64,000 nucleotides of DNA, taken from positions 177,968 through 241,967 of the forward strand of contig DJHM01000033.1 of the NCBI GenBank assembly GCA_002433075.1, in the 5' to 3' direction. Numbering within the stretch: the first letter of the stretch is position 1; every line of letters begins with the position of its first letter. Under the pieces are notes generated by a model, which searched no databases, was not told where the DNA came from, and saw only the letters and a program-made list of their open reading frames with translations. The position numbers were made by a program, and so were the translations under genes. The DNA comes from Latescibacteria bacterium UBA6620. Its GTDB lineage: Bacteria > Latescibacterota > UBA2968. Shown in pieces: positions 51,218-59,929 of this stretch.

Positions 51218-51979
51218 TTACATTGGAGCTACGTAAACCACCCGCACCTCCCTGTCCGGTCCTGTCGCTCCTGCATTTTCCAGAAGGTTCCTGAGGTCGA
51301 GCTCCAGACCCAGACGCCCCCCCACGGTCCATCGTATCGCCGCGTTGAGATATCCTCGTCCCGAAGCGACTGCCCCGTCATTTCGGGCGAAATGATGTTC
51401 CAGCGCCAGCCAACCCCGTCGGCCCAGGTCCGTCTCCACACCCAGATAGAAAGTCAGGCCGCCATCCCCATCGCCGTCCTCCAGACTGCAGTTGAGTCCG
51501 AAGTGCAACCCTCCCTGCCCGAGAGGATGCCGATAATTCTTGCTGAAAGCTCCGTAGACGCCAAGCGACTTCGTCTCGTAACGATCCACCCCGTCGTCGT
51601 ACCGCCCGAACCCCTGAGAACGAAAACCGGCTGCTAACGCGGGACGCCCCTCGGTCTCGTCTAGTACTCGTACCCGAAGGCTGACCCCAGGACTCGGATT
51701 CCACGCGGTATCGCCGCGACCCAGTACCCCCTGTCCACCGAACGAGGTTCCCACGAGAACCCGGCCCCATACGGAGGCGGCTAACTCCGCCAACATCCCG
51801 TCTCCGCCATAGAATCGCACGTCCAGTCCGAGCGTCCGATTCGGCAGCATCCCCGCCGTCGGTGCCTCGATCAGCCACCTCGGCTGATGCCCTCCCTGGG
51901 ACGACGCCGGTTGTGAAAACCCCAAAAGAAAAAGCCCGCTCCACATCACCGCCTTTGCGGCCCTGCGAAGCAGGCTCAC
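51218..51979 (-). CDS. Exported beta-rich protein, YjbH-like (tentative)
   Basis: The 253-residue product has a cleavable signal peptide (RRAAKAVMWSGLFLLGFSQPASS). The mature part is rich in Gly, Arg and aromatics with alternating strand pattern (RTLGLDVRFYGGDGMLAELAASVW, LHFGLNCSLED, LTFYLGVETDLGRRGWLALEHHFAR). It resembles YjbH-type outer-membrane proteins of exopolysaccharide or envelope systems, but the match is only general. It is the last gene of the minus-strand operon and overlaps tsaE by four bases (GTGA). Confidence 0.6.
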   Translation of the reverse strand: MSLLRRAAKAVMWSGLFLLGFSQPASSQGGHQPRWLIEAPTAGMLPNRTLGLDVRFYGGDGMLAELAASVWGRVLVGTSFGGQGVLGRGDTAWNPSPGVSLRVRVLDETEGRPALAAGFRSQGFGRYDDGVDRYETKSLGVYGAFSKNYRHPLGQGGLHFGLNCSLEDGDGDGGLTFYLGVETDLGRRGWLALEHHFARNDGAVASGRGYLNAAIRWTVGGRLGLELDLRNLLENAGATGPDREVRVVYVAPM

Positions 51980-52437
51980 GTTCTTCCTCCCGTCAGGAGA
52001 AGTCGTCTCGTCGCTTCGTCCACCGCCTCGATCTGGATCCGTAGCGTGCCGGCCGGGAGTTCTTCTTCAGCGCGGGCCGCCCACTCGACCAGACATACCC
52101 CGTCACCGTAAAAGTAGTCGTCGCATCCCAGATCGATCAGATCCTCGCCGCCGGCCAGACGGTACAGATCGAAGTGAAAGATCGACAGCGGCCTCTCGTC
52201 CCTTCGACCTTCATACTCGTTGATGAGGACGAAGGTAGGACTCGTGACCGGCCCCTCCACCCCGAAGCCACTGCACACACCTTGAATCAGACACGTCTTC
52301 CCCGCCCCCAGGTCACCGTCCAGGCCTACACAGTCCCCTGGGCCCAGACGATCGGCGAGTGACGCCCCGAAGCGCTGTGTCTCTTCTGCCGACCTCGTCA
52401 CGATCGACTCGATGTGTCCTTCACCAGCCACGCTCAC
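51976..52437 (-). CDS. tsaE: tRNA threonylcarbamoyladenosine synthesis ATPase TsaE
   Basis: A 153-residue P-loop protein. Walker A is LDGDLGAGKTCLIQG, followed by PVTSPTFVLINEY, the family's switch segment, and FHFDLYRLAGGEDLIDLGCDDYFYGDGVCLVEWAARAEEELP, the full TsaE signature. It drives the TsaB-TsaD complex that makes t6A at position 37 of tRNAs reading ANN codons. Start GTG 52437, 12 bases after the porX stop. It overlaps the exported-protein gene. Confidence 0.95.
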   Translation of the reverse strand: MSVAGEGHIESIVTRSAEETQRFGASLADRLGPGDCVGLDGDLGAGKTCLIQGVCSGFGVEGPVTSPTFVLINEYEGRRDERPLSIFHFDLYRLAGGEDLIDLGCDDYFYGDGVCLVEWAARAEEELPAGTLRIQIEAVDEATRRLLLTGGRT

Positions 52438-52449
52438 CTCCGTGTCGCG

Positions 52450-54024
52450 TCACCGACCCTGCATCACGGCCACCGGCAGAATCATTTCCTCGAGCGAGAT
52501 CCCGCCGTGCTGGAAGCTGTTCGCGTATTGACGCTGATACTCGTGGAAGCGTGTCGGGTAGACGAAGTAGTGGTCCTCTTTCGCGAAGATGAAGTTCGTT
52601 CCCACACCGACGCTCGGAAGCCCATAGGTATCGGGATCCTTCAGAAAGACTGCATCCTTCAGATCGCACTTCAGACTCTTGCCAAATTTATACCGCAAAC
52701 TGGTCGACGTGTCCCGGTTCCCACGTACCATCGTTGCCTTGTTGCTCATTACACAACCGTGGTCGGTCGTGAGCACCACGACCGAATCCGTGGCGGCCAG
52801 ACGCCGCAACATCTCGAACAGCGACGAATGCGCAAACCACGATCGCATCAACGAGCGGAAGGCGGGCTCGTTGGGTGCCATCTCTTGCAGCAACTCCGAT
52901 TCCGAACGGCCGTGCGTCAACATATCCAGGAAGTTGTAGACAACCGACATCAGCGGGAAGGCCCGGTACGAATGGACCTTCTTCACCATGTGATTGCCCT
53001 CGGCAATATCGAGGACTTTCACGTAGCGGGTCTCCAGCTTCAGGGTCGGATCGATTTCCTCGAGTTGCCGGTCCAGCAGCTGATGTTCGTGTCGATTTCG
53101 GCTCTGATCGTCATCGCGGGGGGATTTCCACTCATCCGGGTAGAGCTTGGCGATGTCGCACGGGAACAACCCACCGAAGATCGCGTTTCGCGAATAGGGC
53201 GTAGCTGTCGGCAGAATCGAATAGTGGTAGTGCTGTTCAACGTGGAACAACTCATTCAGCATCGGCAGGATCGCCATATAGTGATCGAGCCGCAGGCAGT
53301 CGAGGACGATGAAGAAGACCTGCCGCCCTTCCAGCAGCCGGGGTGCCACGAATTCCGACACGATGTCGACGGACAGGAGGGGCGAGTCCTCCTCGTCCTG
53401 GATCCAGCGACCGAAGTGCGCTTCAACGAATCGGCCGAACTCGTGATTGCACGTATGACGCAGATCTTCCTGCATTTTCAGCAGACCCGGGTCGAAGAAA
53501 CGATCGAGTTCGAGATCCCACTCGGAGCATTTCACGTGAATATCGATCCAGTCCTGCCACGACGTCGCTTCGCGCACCTGCTCCCGAACACGGGTGGCCG
53601 CCCCGACGAAATCCTGACCCATCCGATCCTTCATGATCTGTCGAGCGTCGAGCAGCTTCTTGCACGCCATCAGAATCTGACTCGGGTTCACAGGTTTGGT
53701 CAGATAGTCATCGATCCGCTGACCCAGGGCCTGTTCCATCAGCCGCTCTTCCTCGTTCTTCGTAATCATAATGACGGGAATGTGCGGATTGATGTCCTTG
53801 ATCGCGGCCAAGGTTGAAAGTCCATCCCTCCCGGGCATCATTTCATCGAGCAGCACGACGTCTGCGCCTTGTTTCTGTACGTGAGAGATCGCATCGTCCC
53901 CGTTCGTCACGGGCTCGACGTCGTAGCCACGTTCCTTGAGAAAGATGATGTGTGGACGCAGCAGATCGATCTCGTCGTCGGCCCACAGAATTCTCTTGGC
54001 ATCGGTTTCAACGGCTGTGGTCAT
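52450..54024 (-). CDS. porX: PorX-type response regulator with PglZ phosphatase-like domain
   Basis: The 524-residue protein begins with a receiver domain (ILWADDEIDLLRPHIIFLKERGYDVEPV; phospho-acceptor Asp in VVLLDEMMPGRDG; Lys in YLTKPVNPS), then a helical linker and a PglZ domain (about 200-520) of the alkaline-phosphatase superfamily (FFIVLDCLRLDHYMAILPML, LPTATPYSRNAIFGGLFPCDI, VVLTTDHGCVMSNKATMVRG). This arrangement is that of PorX, which controls type IX secretion in Bacteroidota and has phosphodiesterase activity. The kinase gene is 22 bases upstream. A secretion apparatus is not visible in the window except possibly the protein at its left edge. Confidence 0.9.
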   Translation of the reverse strand: MTTAVETDAKRILWADDEIDLLRPHIIFLKERGYDVEPVTNGDDAISHVQKQGADVVLLDEMMPGRDGLSTLAAIKDINPHIPVIMITKNEEERLMEQALGQRIDDYLTKPVNPSQILMACKKLLDARQIMKDRMGQDFVGAATRVREQVREATSWQDWIDIHVKCSEWDLELDRFFDPGLLKMQEDLRHTCNHEFGRFVEAHFGRWIQDEEDSPLLSVDIVSEFVAPRLLEGRQVFFIVLDCLRLDHYMAILPMLNELFHVEQHYHYSILPTATPYSRNAIFGGLFPCDIAKLYPDEWKSPRDDDQSRNRHEHQLLDRQLEEIDPTLKLETRYVKVLDIAEGNHMVKKVHSYRAFPLMSVVYNFLDMLTHGRSESELLQEMAPNEPAFRSLMRSWFAHSSLFEMLRRLAATDSVVVLTTDHGCVMSNKATMVRGNRDTSTSLRYKFGKSLKCDLKDAVFLKDPDTYGLPSVGVGTNFIFAKEDHYFVYPTRFHEYQRQYANSFQHGGISLEEMILPVAVMQGR

Positions 54025-54046
54025 CCTGAGTGTCCTTCGAAAGTCA

Positions 54047-55366
54047 TTAGGGTTCGGCCTTCGAGTGCTTCGGGGTCGGAAGACAGATCAAGAAGGTGGT
54101 GCCTTTCCCTGGCGCACTCTCCTGGATCGAGATTCGACCGTTGTGGTAATCCTCGACAATCCGCTTTACGAATGCCAGCCCCAGTCCCCAGCCACGCTTC
54201 TTCGTGCTGTAGCCGGGAATGAAGACCTGTTTCAGTGCGTTGGGGGCGATCCCCTTTCCGTTGTCCCGGATGGACATATCGACCCACTCGCCTTCTTCAC
54301 GAACCTTTGTCGTCACCTCGATACGGCCGCCGGACCGGCCTTCGATCGCGTCGGCCGCGTTCTTGAACAGGTTTTCGAGCGCCCACCCCAACAACTCCCT
54401 GTTCATCGGGACTGGGGGCGTGGGGCCAGGAAGATACTCGAACGACACCTCGCTCGGCAGCCTGCGCTTCAGGTATGTGGCCGTTTCCATCACCACGTCC
54501 CCCACCTTCCCCATTCGCAATTCGGGGATCGATCCGATCTGGCTGAATCGGGAGGCGATCTTGTTCAGGCGGCTGGTGTCCTGTTCCATTTCGACGGTGA
54601 TCTGCTCCAGCCGATCCACGAGCTTCTGATTGCCCTCCTCCTCAGTCGTCTGAATCTGGTCCTTCAATAATTCGGTCCAACCGGAGAGTGATGACAGGGG
54701 TGTTCCCAGCTGGTGGGCAGTTTCGCGCGCCATGCCCACCCACAAGGCCCGCTGCTCGCTGTTTTTAATGTGTCGGAAGCCCGCATACCCGACCCCGATA
54801 AAGAGACCCGTAGCCGCCAACGCCAGCCAGGGCAACCAATAGAGTCGACTGACCAGGGAAGAATCACCGTAATGAAGAATCCGGTCGCCAATGTAGGGAA
54901 TCGTCATTCGGAGGGGCGGATTCTGCTGGTCCAGACGGCTGACCGTCGACCGAACCCGCTGAATCGTCTCCTCCGACGGATTGTCCGGAGACACGGAGAT
55001 TCCCTTCCAGTACTGAGGGATCCCGTCGGTGTCCGTGATCACGACTGGAAACTCGCTGTCCTTGATCATTTCGAAGATCGTCGTGAGGTCGCCGCCTGAC
55101 TCGGCCACGACGATCGTGTCCTGCGTCGCCAGTTTGTAACTGAAGGCGTAGAACTCGATCATCTGTCGCGCAACCTGGCGCGCCGGTCGGACGACGAAGA
55201 CCTGTGTATAAACGAGGAAAGCGAGGATGAGAACGACTGCCGACAGGAAGAAATACGCACCGAATCGGCGACTGTTCGAAACGACCACGGACCAGAGATC
55301 GACCGTCCGGCGTCGCGATGTGTTCCGGGAGATTGGAGATGCGCCAGGTTCAGCCATAAAGATCAC
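54047..55366 (-). CDS. porY: PorY-type sensor histidine kinase
   Basis: A 439-residue kinase. Residues about 35-55 and 170-190 are membrane helices around a periplasmic sensor part (about 56-168). The dimerisation box is ARETAHQLGTPLSSLSGW (phospho-His), and the ATP-binding lobe has ENLFKNAADAIEGRSGG, IRDNGKGIAPNALKQVF and GWGLGLAFVKRIVEDYHNGR. Position directly before porX makes it the natural cognate kinase. The start is GTG 55366, directly after the upstream stop; ATG 55357 is an alternative. Confidence 0.88.
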   Translation of the reverse strand: MIFMAEPGASPISRNTSRRRTVDLWSVVVSNSRRFGAYFFLSAVVLILAFLVYTQVFVVRPARQVARQMIEFYAFSYKLATQDTIVVAESGGDLTTIFEMIKDSEFPVVITDTDGIPQYWKGISVSPDNPSEETIQRVRSTVSRLDQQNPPLRMTIPYIGDRILHYGDSSLVSRLYWLPWLALAATGLFIGVGYAGFRHIKNSEQRALWVGMARETAHQLGTPLSSLSGWTELLKDQIQTTEEEGNQKLVDRLEQITVEMEQDTSRLNKIASRFSQIGSIPELRMGKVGDVVMETATYLKRRLPSEVSFEYLPGPTPPVPMNRELLGWALENLFKNAADAIEGRSGGRIEVTTKVREEGEWVDMSIRDNGKGIAPNALKQVFIPGYSTKKRGWGLGLAFVKRIVEDYHNGRISIQESAPGKGTTFLICLPTPKHSKAEP

Positions 55367-56329
55367 TCACGTTGTGGGCGTTGACTCGGATGCGTCACCT
55401 GCTGTGGTCGTGAACCCAGACCGCAACAACACGACGCCCCCGATCAGTACGGCAAACCACAGAGTACATACCCGGATGACGAAGGTCGCCGCAACTGCCA
55501 GCTCCAGACCGACCCCGTGGACGCCGAGTAGTGCGGCCATACTTCCTTCCGTCGTACCCAGTCCGCCTGGAATAAAAGTCAGAGCCCCGAAGATCGTCGC
55601 AAACGCGTAAATGAAGGTGCTCGCGACAGTGCCGATGTCCTGGTCGAACCCGAGCAAAACGATTTGGAAAGCCAAGCACTCCGCGAACCAGGCCACCAAG
55701 GCCAGGCACAGGCCCCGGATGAAGGCTCTGGTGGAAAGTAAACGTCGAGCACCCTCATAGGCCGGGGAAAGGGGGATCGCAAGCCGACCGATGCCGGGGA
55801 GTCGCCCCACGAGCTCGAGGCTCCAGCGCAAGGCCCCCGGCCAGAACACCAGGAGGAGCAGGGCGAAGGACCCCACGAGGGCCACAGTCAGGGTCAGTAC
55901 TCCCTGCCTGAAAGAGAGGATGCCGACAAGGCTCAACAGGGTCAGCGCCACGAAGTCGGTCAGTCGTTCGGCGAAAACTGCGGCTGAAGTAACGCCCACT
56001 GGCGTACCGACAGCCTGCCTCACCAGTACCGCCTTCATCAGTTCCCCTGCCTTGCCGGGTGTTACAGACAGAACGAGCCCAGAAAGAAAAACGCGCAGGC
56101 TCTCTGACCGTTCCATCTGAATCGACAGCAGGTCCAGATAGTAGTCCCAACGCCAGAACCGAATGCCGTAATTCACCAGCGCGAGGAGCAGGGCAGCTGC
56201 AACCGCCCACCAGTCGAACCCGTGGAAAGCACGAGCGAGGGGGTCGACAGCAAGATAGACCGAAAAGGCCAGGAAAACGAGGGCACCCAAGCCAATAGAT
56301 AAGCAAATCTTCTTGTAAATGGATGTCAA
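55367..56329 (-). CDS. Lysylphosphatidylglycerol synthase-like integral membrane protein (UPF0104)
   Basis: The 320-residue protein has about eight membrane helices and UPF0104/AglD-type motifs: NYGIRFWRWDYYL, VTPGKAGELMKAVLVRQ, AAVFAERLTDFVALTLL and TFIPGGLGTTEGSMAALL. It resembles the flippase part of MprF without the catalytic domain, so it may move a lipid or lipid-linked substrate across the inner membrane. It is the first gene of the operon with porY and porX. The start is TTG 56329 with no obvious ribosome-binding site, so it may be off by some residues. Confidence 0.82.
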   Translation of the reverse strand: MTSIYKKICLSIGLGALVFLAFSVYLAVDPLARAFHGFDWWAVAAALLLALVNYGIRFWRWDYYLDLLSIQMERSESLRVFLSGLVLSVTPGKAGELMKAVLVRQAVGTPVGVTSAAVFAERLTDFVALTLLSLVGILSFRQGVLTLTVALVGSFALLLLVFWPGALRWSLELVGRLPGIGRLAIPLSPAYEGARRLLSTRAFIRGLCLALVAWFAECLAFQIVLLGFDQDIGTVASTFIYAFATIFGALTFIPGGLGTTEGSMAALLGVHGVGLELAVAATFVIRVCTLWFAVLIGGVVLLRSGFTTTAGDASESTPTT

Positions 56330-56419
56330 ATTAAGTGTAGTTGCTGAATTTCAGGGGCCTGATCCGCCCTGAGCCCAATACTCGAATCTGAGAGAAAAGC
56401 CCCGCGCTGCCTTTCAGCT

Positions 56420-56425
56420 ATTATA
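56420..56425 (-). promoter_or_regulatory. Possible -10 box of the porY/porX operon
   Basis: A perfect TATAAT on the minus strand, 84-90 bases before the TTG start, but with no good -35 at the usual distance. This part of the AT-rich gap (56330-56648) shows no other coding signal. Confidence 0.4.
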
Positions 56426-56482
56426 GTACAAGAGATTGATAATACGCATGTTATGTATTGTTTTCCATCCCTGAATATTCGT

Positions 56483-56511
56483 TTGCACATCCCGACACAT
56501 TCATTTATATT
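56483..56511 (+). promoter_or_regulatory. Promoter of rpsU
   Basis: TTGCAC (56483-56488) and TATATT (56506-56511) with a 17-base spacer. The leader to ATG 56649 would be about 130 bases. Confidence 0.6.
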
Positions 56512-56601
56512 TATGTGTCTTATGTGAAAACCTTGCTTATTATGGTGGACGAACTGCACCTCAAGGAATTCTAAGAAAGAAGCACTTCCCTGTCAGAAGA
56601 T

Positions 56602-56630
56602 TCCACTGCTGGCAGGAAAATCCCAGTGGA
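56602..56630 (+). promoter_or_regulatory. Hairpin next to the rpsU ribosome-binding site
   Basis: TCCACTG (56602-56608) and CAGTGGA (56624-56630) pair in the leader and abut the Shine-Dalgarno sequence AAGGAGG (56631-56637). It may regulate rpsU translation. Confidence 0.45.
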
Positions 56631-56648
56631 AAGGAGGGATACCCGGTT

Positions 56649-56843
56649 ATGCCAGGTGTCCTCGTAAGAGACGACGAACCTTTCGAGCGAGCGCTCAAGC
56701 GGTTCAAGAAGACCTGCGAGAAGGCGGGCATCATTTCCGATATGAAGAAGCACCAGCATTTCGAGAAACCCAGCGAGCGGCGAAAGCGAAAGCTGAACGC
56801 TGCCAAGCGCAAACGAATGAAGCTGGACTCGAGCCGCTACTAG
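56649..56843 (+). CDS. rpsU: 30S ribosomal protein S21
   Basis: A 64-residue, highly basic S21: MPGVLVRDDEPFERALKRFKKTCEKAGI, then KKHQHFEKPSERRKRKLNAAKRKRMK. It helps the 30S subunit engage mRNA leaders. It is followed by a strong terminator, so most transcripts are probably monocistronic. The strong AAGGAGG ribosome-binding site and its hairpin are listed separately. Confidence 0.96.
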   Translation: MPGVLVRDDEPFERALKRFKKTCEKAGIISDMKKHQHFEKPSERRKRKLNAAKRKRMKLDSSRY

Positions 56844-56865
56844 CCGGGCCGGTAGAATCGATGGG

Positions 56866-56899
56866 CCGCACCAACTTTCGGTTGGTGCGGTTTTGTTTT
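56866..56899 (+). terminator. Terminator after rpsU
   Basis: CCGCACCAAC and GTTGGTGCGG (10 bp) with a 5-base loop and a TTTTGTTTT tail. Confidence 0.95.
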
Positions 56900-56939
56900 G
56901 CGCCAAACCTCACCCTTCCGAATGGGGTATATTCTGGCT

Positions 56940-57563
56940 GTGGACGCAAACCTACTCGACGCTTTACTCGTCATCGGACTGGCCTGGGCAGCCTTCCGTG
57001 GCTGGCAGACCGGTCTGATGCGTAGCGTGGTCGGATTGGCCGGCCTCCTCTTCGCCTACTTCGGCGCGTTTTACTACGGCAGTTCGGCGGGCGCACTACT
57101 CGACGACGGAACACTCGGGGCGATCGCTGGCATTGCCATCGTTTTCACCCTCGTGTTGCTCACGTTCTACTTTATCGGCCGTATCGGCCAGGCCTTCCTG
57201 CAGACCACACCTCTCGGCATCGTCGACACCCTCTTCGGAGCGCTCCTGGGAGCCCTCAAGGCCACGCTCGTCTTCGGCCTGATCCTGATTCTGATCCAGA
57301 ACGAACCTCTCCACAGCCTGATTCCTGATACGATCGAAGGTTCCTCCCTAGCACGGCCGGTTCAAAAGACATCCCTTTATCTGATCGACCAGATTCGCAT
57401 CGCGGCGCCTGGGGTCGAGGCGTTCCTGAGCGACGCCGACATCCAGCTACCCGGAGAAAGACCTCCTGTGATCGAAACCCTCCAGGAAGGCACGGGCAAG
57501 TTCACGCAGAAGATCGGCGAGATCGTGAACGAATCGAAGAAACAGCTGGAAGCCGGAAAATGA
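56940..57563 (+). CDS. cvpA: CvpA family membrane protein
   Basis: GTG 56940 (VDANLLDALLVIGLAWAAFRGW) fits the family start. A TATATT box at 56928-56933 would place the transcription start at this codon, so ATG 56922 could not then be used. The 207-residue protein has four membrane helices (about 5-25, 30-50, 60-85, 95-120) and a periplasmic tail. CvpA proteins are linked to colicin V export and envelope functions, mechanism unclear. The stop overlaps mutS2 by four bases. Confidence 0.85.
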   Translation: MDANLLDALLVIGLAWAAFRGWQTGLMRSVVGLAGLLFAYFGAFYYGSSAGALLDDGTLGAIAGIAIVFTLVLLTFYFIGRIGQAFLQTTPLGIVDTLFGALLGALKATLVFGLILILIQNEPLHSLIPDTIEGSSLARPVQKTSLYLIDQIRIAAPGVEAFLSDADIQLPGERPPVIETLQEGTGKFTQKIGEIVNESKKQLEAGK

Positions 57564-59929
57564 ACGTCGGTGCGGACACCGCCCTCACGCTCGAGTTCAA
57601 CAAGGTCGTCGACAGCATCGTTCAGCGCGCCGGATCATCGCTGGGGAAAGAAATCGTATCCGATCTTCGACCGGTCGACAATACGGTTCAAATCGAACGT
57701 CGCCTGCGCCCCATCCTCGAAACGATGGACCTCATCGCATTCGACGATCCACTCACCGCCTTCCACATTCCCGACGTCCGCTCGGCCCTGCGCTCGACAT
57801 CCACACCCGGCACCCTACTCGACATCAGAGAGTTGCTCGACGTCAACGAGGTCCTGCTCGCCACCGAACGGGTCCGGTCCTACGTCGCCAAACGGAAGGC
57901 CAAATACCCGCGTCTCCACGACCTCACTGGCCAGCTTTCGCCGCAACCCGATTTATCGGAGGAACTGAGCCGCATCCTTGACCCCGCCACGGAAACGGTC
58001 CGGGACAACGCAAGCCCCGAGCTCCGGAAACTCAGGCGCCGGATCGAGCAGGCCAGGGACGCAATCCGAGAGCAGGCGGAGGGGGTTCTCCGTCGACTCC
58101 CCGATACAGTCATTCAGGATCGCCTTCTTACGATTCGTGACGGTCGATACGTGATCCCCGTACGCGAAAGTCAGAAAAACCGGGTAGAGGGCGTAGTCCA
58201 CGACCAATCGGCAACCGGCCAAACCGTGTTCATCGAGCCGATGGCCTCCGTCGAGAGCAGCAACGCACTTCGCCAGCTCGAGCTTGCAGAACGCCAGGAA
58301 GTCCTCCGCATCCTTCGTCAGCTGGTTGAAGCGATTGCCAAGGTCCGTGATGACATCACCGCCAACCTTACTCTTCTGGGCAGGTTCGACGCGATCTACG
58401 CACAGGCCGGCTACGCCCGTGACATCGACGCATCGGAGCCGTTGTTCAACGACGACGGTCTGTTTCGGCTGAACGGGGCTCGCCATCCGATCCTCGACCA
58501 GCGAATGCGGCAAACGGAAGACCAGGAGGCCGTCGTCCCGCTAGACCTTCGGCTTGGCACCGAAGCTTTTTGGACCCTGATTCTCACTGGACCGAACGCG
58601 GGTGGAAAAACCGTCGCCCTCAAAACCGTGGGACTGCTCGCGATGATGGCACACGCGGGGCTTCCCATACCCGCGCAACCCCGATCGGAAGTCCCCCGTC
58701 TCTCCGGGATTTTCGCCGATATCGGAGACGCTCAGTCGATCGAGAACGACCTCAGTACTTTTTCCTCCCACGTCGCAAATCTTTCTCGCATCGCCCGCGA
58801 AGCCGATGGCCGGTCACTCGTGCTCCTCGACGAAATCGGATCGAGCACCGATCCCGATCAGGGCTCCGCGCTGGCGGTCGCCCTCCTGGCCGAGCTGACT
58901 GGACGTGGCGCAAGAACCATCGCCACGACCCACCACGGGGCGCTCAAAGCCTTCGCCCACGAGACCGAGGGAATCGGAAACGGCTCGATGGCATTCGACG
59001 CCGAGACGCTTCAACCCTCCTTTGTCCTGAGACTCCAGGTGCCCGGCAGCAGCTATGCCTTCGAGATCGCCCGTCGTTTCGGGCTTCCCGACGCGATCGT
59101 CGATGAAGCCGAGAAGTTGGCCGGCGAAGATATCGGGAAAGTGGAAGCCCTGATTCAGAAGCTCGACAACACGCACCGCGTTTACCAGGAGCAGATCAAC
59201 GCCGTCAAAGTCGAGCGCCGGGAAATCGCGGAGACCCGGGCGGATTTCGAGGACAGACTCGAACAGGTCAGCCGGCGCGAGCGAGATCTTCGGAAAAACG
59301 CGGAGGAAGAAGCCCGGCGGATCCTGAGCGACGCGAACGCCCTGATCGAGCGCACCGTCGAAGACATCAGGAATTCGGGCGCACAGAAGAAGACCATCCG
59401 CGAAGCTCACGCGGCTGTCGGAGCCGCACGGAAACAGCTGGACGAGCGGCTTCGGGAGGACAGCCCCCAGCGACCGATCGTACACGCTTCGACAGGTGAT
59501 GTCGTTTTTATTCCGCGGCTGAATCAGACCGGTACCGTGATCACGGAAGGCCCGCGCCTGATGGTCGAGGTGGGAGCGCTCAAGGTCGAGGTATCGCCCC
59601 GCGAAATCGAATTGATGCAGAAGCCGGCAGAGCCCAAACCCGAGGGTCGCGAGGCCGTAACCCGCTCGGAGAAGACCGAGGTGGGCCTCGACATCGATCT
59701 TCGCGGCTTAACCTTCGACGAGGCCGCCGATGTCGTCGATCGATACATCGACGACCTCCAGCTCGCCGGAATGGAGCGAGCCGCCATCATTCACGGAAAA
59801 GGCACTGGGGCGCTCAGGAAGAAAATCGGAGACTACCTGCGCAACGATCCCCGGGTCAGGAGTCAGCGACTCGGGCACCACAACGAAGGTGGCAGCGGCG
59901 TCACGGTGGTGGAACTCGAGGTGGACTGA
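57560..59929 (+). CDS. mutS2: Endonuclease MutS2
   Basis: The 789-residue protein lacks the mismatch-recognition domain of MutS, as expected. It has helical lever and clamp parts (about 1-300), a Walker A ILTGPNAGGKTVALKTVGLLAMMAHAG, Walker B SLVLLDEIGSSTDPDQGSALAVALL, a coiled-coil (about 520-630) and a C-terminal Smr nuclease domain (VGLDIDLRGLTFDEAADVVDRYIDDLQLAGMERAAIIHGKGTGALRKKI). MutS2 suppresses recombination or resolves collided ribosomes in different bacteria; the presence of rqcH in the window fits the latter view but does not prove it. It is fused translationally to ispG by one base. Confidence 0.95.
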   Translation: MNVGADTALTLEFNKVVDSIVQRAGSSLGKEIVSDLRPVDNTVQIERRLRPILETMDLIAFDDPLTAFHIPDVRSALRSTSTPGTLLDIRELLDVNEVLLATERVRSYVAKRKAKYPRLHDLTGQLSPQPDLSEELSRILDPATETVRDNASPELRKLRRRIEQARDAIREQAEGVLRRLPDTVIQDRLLTIRDGRYVIPVRESQKNRVEGVVHDQSATGQTVFIEPMASVESSNALRQLELAERQEVLRILRQLVEAIAKVRDDITANLTLLGRFDAIYAQAGYARDIDASEPLFNDDGLFRLNGARHPILDQRMRQTEDQEAVVPLDLRLGTEAFWTLILTGPNAGGKTVALKTVGLLAMMAHAGLPIPAQPRSEVPRLSGIFADIGDAQSIENDLSTFSSHVANLSRIAREADGRSLVLLDEIGSSTDPDQGSALAVALLAELTGRGARTIATTHHGALKAFAHETEGIGNGSMAFDAETLQPSFVLRLQVPGSSYAFEIARRFGLPDAIVDEAEKLAGEDIGKVEALIQKLDNTHRVYQEQINAVKVERREIAETRADFEDRLEQVSRRERDLRKNAEEEARRILSDANALIERTVEDIRNSGAQKKTIREAHAAVGAARKQLDERLREDSPQRPIVHASTGDVVFIPRLNQTGTVITEGPRLMVEVGALKVEVSPREIELMQKPAEPKPEGREAVTRSEKTEVGLDIDLRGLTFDEAADVVDRYIDDLQLAGMERAAIIHGKGTGALRKKIGDYLRNDPRVRSQRLGHHNEGGSGVTVVELEVD

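Noticed and set aside
52414..53817. A 467-residue plus-strand reading frame over porX
   Set aside because: It is the complementary frame of a well-matched gene and shows shadow composition (many His, Gln, Arg, Val).
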